From Eubacteriales bacterium (GTDB lineage: Bacteria; Bacillota_A; Clostridia; Christensenellales; Aristaeellaceae), in assembly GCA_029974855.1 (NCBI GenBank), contig JARKQO010000239.1, positions 1 through 5,299 of the forward strand: 5,299 nucleotides of DNA, read 5' to 3'. The notes under the pieces were generated by a model, which searched no databases, was not told the DNA's origin, and was given only the letters and a program-made list of their open reading frames with translations. A program made the position numbers and the translations under genes. Below are positions 4,911 through 5,299 of the stretch, in pieces. Position 1 is the stretch's first letter; each line of letters begins with the position of its first letter.

Positions 4911-5299
4911 TACCAGCGGATGATGGCGTAGAGGATGCCCACCACGATGGACGCGCCGATGCCGTATACCAGCACAGGCCCGGCGATGGTAAACAGCTTG
5001 GCCCCCAGGCCCAGCACAAGGCCCTCCCGGCGAAACTCCAGGGCGGGGGATACCATGGCGTTGGCAAAGCCGGAGATGGGCACGAAGGTACCGGCCCCTG
5101 CGTATTGGCCCAGCTTGTCAAAGACGCCGATGCCCGTCAGCAGCGCCGTCAGAAAAACCAGCACGATGGAGGCAAAGGTGCTGGCGGCCGAGGCGGGCAG
5201 CTTCAGCAAGGCCACGCCCACATCCGCCAGCCCCTGGCCCAGCACGCAGATCACCCCGCCCACCCAAAAGGCCCGCAGGAGCATCTGGGTCAGCTTGGA
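4910..5299 (-). CDS. spoVAC: Stage V sporulation protein AC (partial, N-terminus outside window)
   Basis: This is the membrane subunit of the SpoVA complex. Bacillus SpoVAC has been reported to act as a mechanosensitive channel in the spore inner membrane for DPA release. The visible 129 residues include hydrophobic segments at about 6-27, 40-60 and 100-126 (numbered from the window edge). They also include the family block QYAGAGTFVPISGFANAM (65-82) and the conserved ALEFRREGLVLGLGAK (86-101), ending in IIRW. The frame is open through the window edge (SKLTQ before the first internal Met at 5284). By comparison with Bacillus SpoVAC, about 20-30 N-terminal residues are missing, so the Met at 5284 is not the true start. 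The GAGxxVPxxGF motif is shared with SpoVAE. It is the first visible gene of the spoVAC-AD-AE operon. Confidence 0.96.
   Translation of the reverse strand, partial: SKLTQMLLRAFWVGGVICVLGQGLADVGVALLKLPASAASTFASIVLVFLTALLTGIGVFDKLGQYAGAGTFVPISGFANAMVSPALEFRREGLVLGLGAKLFTIAGPVLVYGIGASIVVGILYAIIRW

Noticed and set aside
4900..5121. A 74-residue N-terminal extension of SpoVAD
   Set aside because: It overlaps the conserved spoVAC frame and has no counterpart in the family; the ATG at 4899 has a strong ribosome binding site.

Overview
The window looks like a chromosomal segment of a GC-rich, spore-forming member of the Clostridia. An Oscillospiraceae-type gut anaerobe is my best guess, but it is an inference. 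The grounds are a T-box-controlled aminoacyl-tRNA synthetase (a Bacillota hallmark), sporulation genes that occur only in endospore formers, strong GGAGG-type ribosome binding sites and heavy G/C use at third codon positions. Nothing looks plasmid- or phage-borne.

Plus strand, 1-2971: the window opens inside a tRNA-sensing T-box leader whose antiterminator and terminator are both visible. It controls metG, a 664-residue methionyl-tRNA synthetase with a fused C-terminal tRNA-binding domain. metG overlaps by 4 bases (ATGA) with tatD, a metal-dependent TatD-family nuclease. This is the common Bacillota metG-tatD pair, but the rnmV and ksgA genes that often follow are absent here.

Plus strand, 2972-3351: a short gap carries a possible mother-cell (sigma-E/K-like) promoter. 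Two very small genes follow. The first is a 63-residue protein with two predicted membrane segments and a TTG start, which I do not recognise. The second is a 27-codon gene whose product closely resembles SpoVM, the peptide that marks the curved forespore membrane for coat assembly. The stop codon of the first lies within the ribosome binding site of the second, so they are probably translated together.

Intergenic, 3352-3491: this gap between convergent genes holds three strong hairpins. Two form a tandem 25-base repeat with compensatory base changes. It is probably a shared 3' end and possibly a dispersed genomic repeat.

Minus strand, 5299-3492: spoVAC (5' end outside the window), spoVAD and spoVAE form a tight operon for the proteins that move dipicolinic acid into the spore and release it at germination.

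Taken together, a housekeeping translation operon is followed by a small coat-assembly unit that converges on a spore-core dipicolinate operon. The most novel-looking piece is the small membrane protein coupled to SpoVM.
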